17,298 nt of DNA from SZUA-217 sp964194555 (GTDB lineage Bacteria; Actinomycetota; Acidimicrobiia; Spongiisociales; ZC4RG35): NCBI GenBank assembly GCA_964194555.1, contig CAXMMT010000065.1, positions 1 to 17,298 on the forward strand. Direction: 5' to 3'. A program made the position numbers and the translations under genes. Positions 14,118 to 17,298 of the stretch are shown piece after piece (the first letter of the stretch is position 1; each line of letters begins with the position of its first letter). Below the pieces are notes generated by a model that saw only the letters and a program-made list of their open reading frames with translations, was not told the origin of the DNA and did not search any database.

Positions 14118-15194
14118 TCAGAAAGTGACGGCCACAGAGATCAGTTCCTCCCTGCCCAACAGACCCGCCGCTGCCTGAAGAGCACGGGGAGCTTCGGAGA
14201 GGGGGAACTGGTGAGACACCAGATCGTCAATGCGAGGATCCGTTTCCAGCTGCTTGGTCGCCCACTGGTAGCCAACACTGCTGGCGCCCATTGCGCCCTT
14301 CATCGTCAGTTGCTTGGCGACGATCACGTCGGAGAGGAAGTGGAACGCCCGATTGCCCTTGGTTGAGGCAAGGATCACGCGGCCACCGCTGCGGGCGAGG
14401 TCGAGTGCGGTGAACACCGCCTCAGGATCATCAGAGGTGACGTCAACCACTACGTCGGGTCTCCTGCCGAGAGCGCCGGCGATTTCACCGGCGACATCTG
14501 TCTTTTCGGCGTCGATGGCGAGATCCGCGCCAAGCTGTCTTGCCAATTCGAGACGGTCCCGATCGTGGGAGAGACCGCTGATGCCCACCCAGCCGGCGCC
14601 GGCGGCCTTGGCGGCTATGAGGCAGGCAAGGCCTCGTGGGCCGGGGCCGAGGATGAGCACATCCTCGCCAGGCTGAAGGGCGGGCAGCTCGACCGCCCAG
14701 GTGTGTCCCGAAGCCAGGGGATGAACAAATGTGGCGACCTCGGCCGGCACGTCGTCGGTGACCGGATGGAGATGGGCATTCGGATCCAGGTAGAGAAGCT
14801 CGGCCAGCCCGCCCCAGAGCCCGGGCGGTTCCATCGAGGAGATCATTCCATAGGAGTTGGTGGGTTGCCGACTGACACATGTGGCGAGATTCAGCTGGCA
14901 GCGACGGCATCGACCGCAGCGGATGCGCGGCTCGACAACCACTCTGGTCCCAACCGAGTAGGGGACGTTGGGTCCTTGCACCGCAACCCGCCCCACCACC
15001 TCGTGTCCGGGCACCAGTGGGTAGACGATGTTGCGCGCCTCTCCTTTCCACACCTGGACGTCGGCGCCGGAAAGACTGGTCGCTTCGACGGCCAGCCACC
15101 CGCCGTCCTCAATGCCCTGTGTGGGCACCTCGGTCAGAGAAAAGTGACGGGGCTCGACGAGCATCATCGCTCTGGCTGAGCTTGCTGGCTGCAT
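14118..15194 (-). CDS. Zinc-type alcohol dehydrogenase family (MDR) protein
   Basis: This 358-residue protein has the medium-chain dehydrogenase layout: an N-terminal GroES-like domain with PGHEVVGRV (His64, Glu65), the structural zinc lobe with four cysteines (Cys93, 96, 99, 106), and a Rossmann domain with GPGPRG at 183-188. It resembles threonine/sorbitol dehydrogenase relatives that oxidise secondary alcohols with NAD(P)+. At the position of the usual catalytic-zinc Cys (ICG-T/S-D in relatives) the protein reads LSGAD, giving Ser42, and the usual E-P-L in the third ligand region reads H-P-L (His158). The catalytic site is therefore altered. The gene lies 22 bp downstream of the aminotransferase and is probably co-transcribed. 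It converges on the ADP-ribosylglycohydrolase-like gene with a 28-bp gap. The start could instead be at the ATG pair at residues 10-11. Confidence 0.83.
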   Translation of the reverse strand: MQPASSARAMMLVEPRHFSLTEVPTQGIEDGGWLAVEATSLSGADVQVWKGEARNIVYPLVPGHEVVGRVAVQGPNVPYSVGTRVVVEPRIRCGRCRRCQLNLATCVSRQPTNSYGMISSMEPPGLWGGLAELLYLDPNAHLHPVTDDVPAEVATFVHPLASGHTWAVELPALQPGEDVLILGPGPRGLACLIAAKAAGAGWVGISGLSHDRDRLELARQLGADLAIDAEKTDVAGEIAGALGRRPDVVVDVTSDDPEAVFTALDLARSGGRVILASTKGNRAFHFLSDVIVAKQLTMKGAMGASSVGYQWATKQLETDPRIDDLVSHQFPLSEAPRALQAAAGLLGREELISVAVTF

Positions 15195-15216
15195 CAGAGG
15201 CGAGTGTAAGCCTGCG

Positions 15217-16347
15217 CTAGAGCCTCTCGATCAGACTGGCGATTTGGGTCACTCCGCGCTCGATCTCGTCCTCACCCACGGCGTAGGAGAACCGGAGGAA
15301 CCCGGGCGTCCCGAACGACTCGCCTGGCACCAGGGCGACGCCGGCCTCTTCGAGGATGCCCTCAGCGAGGGCCTCCGACGTCGGGTATCTATCGCCGAGA
15401 GCCGCCCTGACGTCAGGAAACACGTAGAAGGCGCCTTGCGGCTCTATGCACTCGAAGCCGGGGATCTTTGAGACCATCGAGTGCATCAGCTTTCTTCTTC
15501 GATCGAAGGCAAGACGCATCTCCTCGACTGTGTCCTGAGGCCCGATCAGGGCCGCCAGGGCCGCATGCTGAGTCACGTTGGCGACATTTGATGTGGCGTG
15601 GGATTGGTGTCGTGCTGCGGCGTCGATGATGTCGGAGGGCCCGACCATCCAGCCAACTCTCCAACCCGTCATGGCGTAGCTCTTGGCAACCCCGTTGATG
15701 ATGACCCAGTTCTCCAGCTTCGGGGTGACGTCGACTATCGACGGCGCGACATCGGTGAAGTACACCAGCCGCTGGTAGATCTCGTCGGTGATGACCCATA
15801 TCTCGTTGTCCCGGGCCCACTCGCCGATCGCCCGGGCCTCATCCTCGGAGTAGACGGCGCCCGTGGGGTTGGAAGGAGAGACAAACACGAGTGCCGTCGT
15901 CCGATCGGTGCGGACCGCTTCGAGGTCGTCGACGCTCACCTTGAACCCGCTGGCTGCGGTTGAGGGGACAGGCACAGTAACCCCGCCGGCGAGTTCCAGA
16001 CCGGCCGGGTAGGTCACCCAGTAAGGGGCGGGGAGCAGTACCTCGTCACCGGGATCGATCAATGCCGCAAAGGTCTGGAAGACGGCCTGTTTTGCCCCAT
16101 TGGTCACCACCACCTCGGAGGCGTCTGCATGGACACCCGAATAGCGAGCGGTGTAGTCAGCGACCGCCTCGCGGAGTTGCGGCAGGCCCGGATTGGCCGA
16201 GTAGTGATGGTTGACCGGATCATGGGCAGCGCGGGATGCCGCGGCGACAATGCTCTCGGGTGTGGCGAAGTCCGGCTCGCCCGCTCCGAAGGAGATGATG
16301 TCCCTTCCCTCGGCCCGCAGCTCGCGAGCGCGGCCCGCGATGGCCAT
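15217..16347 (-). CDS. Class I pyridoxal-phosphate aminotransferase (aspartate aminotransferase type Ib)
   Basis: From the ATG at 16347 this is a 376-residue fold-type I aminotransferase. Motifs are complete: FGAGEPDF at 20-27, NGAKQA near 83-88 for the phosphate cup, Trp110 stacking on PLP, SPSNPTG with Asn160, DEIYQ with Asp188 and Tyr191, the Schiff-base Lys222 in GVAKSYAMTGWR with Arg230, and the carboxylate-binding Arg352 in FLRFSYA. It moves the amino group between aspartate (or related amino acids) and 2-oxoglutarate. The reading frame continues upstream to a stop at 16408-16410, and its last residues, VSQRLTRLPGSAT, look like the conserved N-terminus of the family. No ATG, GTG or TTG lies in that part, so the true start is uncertain. 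The MDR dehydrogenase gene follows 22 bp downstream. Confidence 0.88.
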   Translation of the reverse strand: MAIAGRARELRAEGRDIISFGAGEPDFATPESIVAAASRAAHDPVNHHYSANPGLPQLREAVADYTARYSGVHADASEVVVTNGAKQAVFQTFAALIDPGDEVLLPAPYWVTYPAGLELAGGVTVPVPSTAASGFKVSVDDLEAVRTDRTTALVFVSPSNPTGAVYSEDEARAIGEWARDNEIWVITDEIYQRLVYFTDVAPSIVDVTPKLENWVIINGVAKSYAMTGWRVGWMVGPSDIIDAAARHQSHATSNVANVTQHAALAALIGPQDTVEEMRLAFDRRRKLMHSMVSKIPGFECIEPQGAFYVFPDVRAALGDRYPTSEALAEGILEEAGVALVPGESFGTPGFLRFSYAVGEDEIERGVTQIASLIERL

Positions 16348-16404
16348 CGTGGCGGAGCCGGGCAGTCTGGTGAGACGTTGGGAGACACGTTTGATGATGA
16401 CGCC

Positions 16405-16410
16405 AGATTA
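16405..16410 (-). promoter_or_regulatory. Possible -10 box for the aminotransferase gene
   Basis: On the minus strand TAATCT lies at 16410-16405, overlapping the in-frame stop codon that ends the aminotransferase frame upstream. Initiation seven bases downstream would fall on an in-frame ATC codon at 16398-16396, which is relevant to the missing start codon. No convincing -35 is present. Confidence 0.3.
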
Positions 16411-16443
16411 GGTCTGGATACGCTCGAATGAGCCGAAACACGG

Positions 16444-16470
16444 TTGACCACTCTCCGTGGTCGATATAGT
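16444..16470 (+). promoter_or_regulatory. Sigma-70-like promoter for the secreted-protein gene
   Basis: TTGACC at 16444-16449 and TATAGT at 16465-16470 resemble -35 and -10 boxes with a short 15-bp spacer. They lie 30 bp before the GTG start at 16500. This is the best promoter match in the window. The spacer is shorter than the optimal 17 bp, which may imply low basal activity or activator dependence. Confidence 0.5.
16446..16462. promoter_or_regulatory. Perfect 17-bp palindrome inside the promoter, candidate operator
   Basis: GACCAC at 16446-16451 and GTGGTC at 16457-16462 are exact inverted repeats around a 5-base centre, TCTCC. The site overlaps the -35 box and fills the spacer to the -10 box, the classical place for a repressor. 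It also lies in the intergenic region shared with the divergent aminotransferase gene, so one protein could control both. Confidence 0.5.
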
Positions 16471-16499
16471 GTATGGTCAGTTACCCCAAAGGAGTCGGT

Positions 16500-17222
16500 G
16501 TGTTGAAGCTGAAGCGCTCGTCTGTCCTTCTCATCGTGGTGATTGGGCTATTGGCGACCTCCGGTATCGCCCTGGCAGGACATGATGACTCACACGCCGA
16601 GGACACCCAGTTCAGCTTTGGTTATGACGAGACCAATCACATCCTCTCCCTCAACATCGGTCCCAACTGGGATCCCTATGTGTGCGACTTCGACAATGGT
16701 GCACTGACCGCCACCTACGGCGTGCCGGTGGATGGGATCATTCCGATCACCGACCTCGAGGATGATGGGGGGCCCAAGATGTTCGCCGCGAGAGAAGCAG
16801 ACGATCTTCGGAAAGGCGATTTAGTCGCAGGGGAAAATCCGGCGCAATACGCCCCGGGTGACGCCGGTGTCTGTGGGCTCAGTGGTGTGGTGGTTGCCGG
16901 GCCCAATGGTCAGGTCAATCATGGTCAGTTCATCAAGGCCGCCAAGGGCCTCTTCGACATCAAGGGCCATGGATGCATAGTCCGTCATCTGGCCCAGTCC
17001 GATATCGGCAGGACCGATGACACCAGGGTGCGGGTTTTCGAAGTAGCTGATCCCACCCTCCCGATCGTAGAGGACGTCGCGGTCACCTTCTTTACGTTCG
17101 AAGCGGACTGTGAGCGCGGCAAGAAGAATGGCAACGGCGAGGCCGAGAGCACCAGAGGCGGTCGCCCCGACTTGCCGGGGAAATCCGGGGACGCCCCGGG
17201 TCATAACAAGGACCGGCCCTAA
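16500..17222 (+). CDS. Secreted protein of unknown function with four cysteines
   Basis: I do not recognise this gene. Started at the GTG at 16500 it encodes 240 residues. The N-terminus is a typical Sec signal peptide: basic LKLKR, then a hydrophobic core at about 8-23, and a likely cut after ALA at residue 26. The mature part has four cysteines (62, 125, 159, 204) that could form two disulfides, an acidic and Gly-rich body, and a low-complexity tail from about 207 rich in Gly, Lys, Asn, Asp and Pro. GGAG at 16491-16494 with a 5-base gap supports GTG at 16500; TTG at 16503 would also fit. An open frame extends to ATG 16473, but that start would precede the ribosome site. It has its own promoter and palindrome and appears to be a single-gene unit. 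An envelope or extracellular role is inferred from the signal peptide only. Confidence 0.75.
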   Translation: MLKLKRSSVLLIVVIGLLATSGIALAGHDDSHAEDTQFSFGYDETNHILSLNIGPNWDPYVCDFDNGALTATYGVPVDGIIPITDLEDDGGPKMFAAREADDLRKGDLVAGENPAQYAPGDAGVCGLSGVVVAGPNGQVNHGQFIKAAKGLFDIKGHGCIVRHLAQSDIGRTDDTRVRVFEVADPTLPIVEDVAVTFFTFEADCERGKKNGNGEAESTRGGRPDLPGKSGDAPGHNKDRP

Positions 17223-17298
17223 GCGTCGAGCGACTCCGCGACCTTCGCATTTTTGGCCGACATATAAATGTAGATCCCGTAGAGGAGCGCCACTCCCA
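17219..17298 (-). CDS. C-terminal fragment of a putative membrane protein
   Basis: On the minus strand a frame is open from the right edge to a TAG at 17221-17219 and gives 25 residues. The visible part runs from a hydrophobic stretch, VALLYGIYIYM, into a charged tail, SAKNAKVAESLDA, which looks like the last transmembrane helix and cytoplasmic end of a membrane protein. Its stop overlaps the TAA of the convergent secreted-protein gene by four bases, a convergent-end arrangement also seen elsewhere in this window. It is too short to assign to a family. Small one-helix proteins such as CcmD end in a similar way, but this cannot be decided here. Confidence 0.45.
   Translation of the reverse strand, partial: GVALLYGIYIYMSAKNAKVAESLDA

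Noticed and set aside
1..17298. CRISPR arrays, tRNA or rRNA genes, insertion sequences, toxin-antitoxin or phage genes
   Set aside because: No regular repeats, no cloverleaf or rRNA-like segments, no transposase motifs and no terminal inverted repeats were seen on reading both strands.

Overview
This is a gene-dense, high-GC window (roughly 60% G+C by eye) with GTG and TTG start codons, short or overlapping intergenic gaps, and several genes that lack a clear Shine-Dalgarno and may be leaderless. The gene families seen point to an actinobacterium, probably a lineage near Acidimicrobiia: a DUF222/13E12-type HNH nuclease tail, paired actinobacterial GTPases with a DxPDxDS switch II, and a secreted protein with a Gly/Pro/Asn-rich tail. 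The taxonomic call is inference. No rRNA, tRNA, CRISPR array, insertion sequence or phage gene was seen, and no stretch over 300 bases lacks a gene.

Left part (1-5579). The window opens with the C-terminus of an HNH endonuclease (+). Two minus-strand genes follow, in transcription order a PLP-dependent amino-acid decarboxylase and a SAM methyltransferase that abuts it directly. Divergent from the decarboxylase is a plus-strand set with almost no spacing: a glutamine-synthetase-family ligase, an acetoacetate-decarboxylase-fold protein and a CPA1 cation/proton antiporter. A decarboxylase that makes amines beside a GS-like ligase, a family that includes gamma-glutamyl-amine synthetases, suggests amine metabolism. 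That link is a hypothesis.

Middle (5580-8566). An aldehyde dehydrogenase (-) diverges from a MarR regulator (+), which is followed by a LigB-type extradiol dioxygenase (+). The set resembles HpaE/HpaR/HpaD of homoprotocatechuate meta-cleavage, but the rest of that pathway is not in the window. Two dyad sequences near the MarR gene are candidate operators.

Right-middle (8612-14089). Two tandem, overlapping, paralogous dynamin/YfjP-like GTPases are followed 12 bp later by an MscS-type mechanosensitive channel. The channel's 3' end overlaps a convergent diacylglycerol-kinase-family lipid kinase. Divergent from the kinase is an ADP-ribosylglycohydrolase-fold protein that has lost the metal-binding motifs of its family. 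A shared envelope or membrane-stress role for this block is a reasonable inference and the most interesting one here.

Right end (14118-17298). A class I aminotransferase and an MDR-family dehydrogenase form a minus-strand operon. The aminotransferase reading frame continues upstream with family-like N-terminal sequence but no canonical start codon. The dehydrogenase keeps its structural zinc cysteines but has Ser at the catalytic zinc Cys position. Divergent from these is an uncharacterised secreted protein whose promoter carries a perfect 17-bp palindrome between the -35 and -10 boxes. The window ends in the C-terminus of a minus-strand membrane protein.
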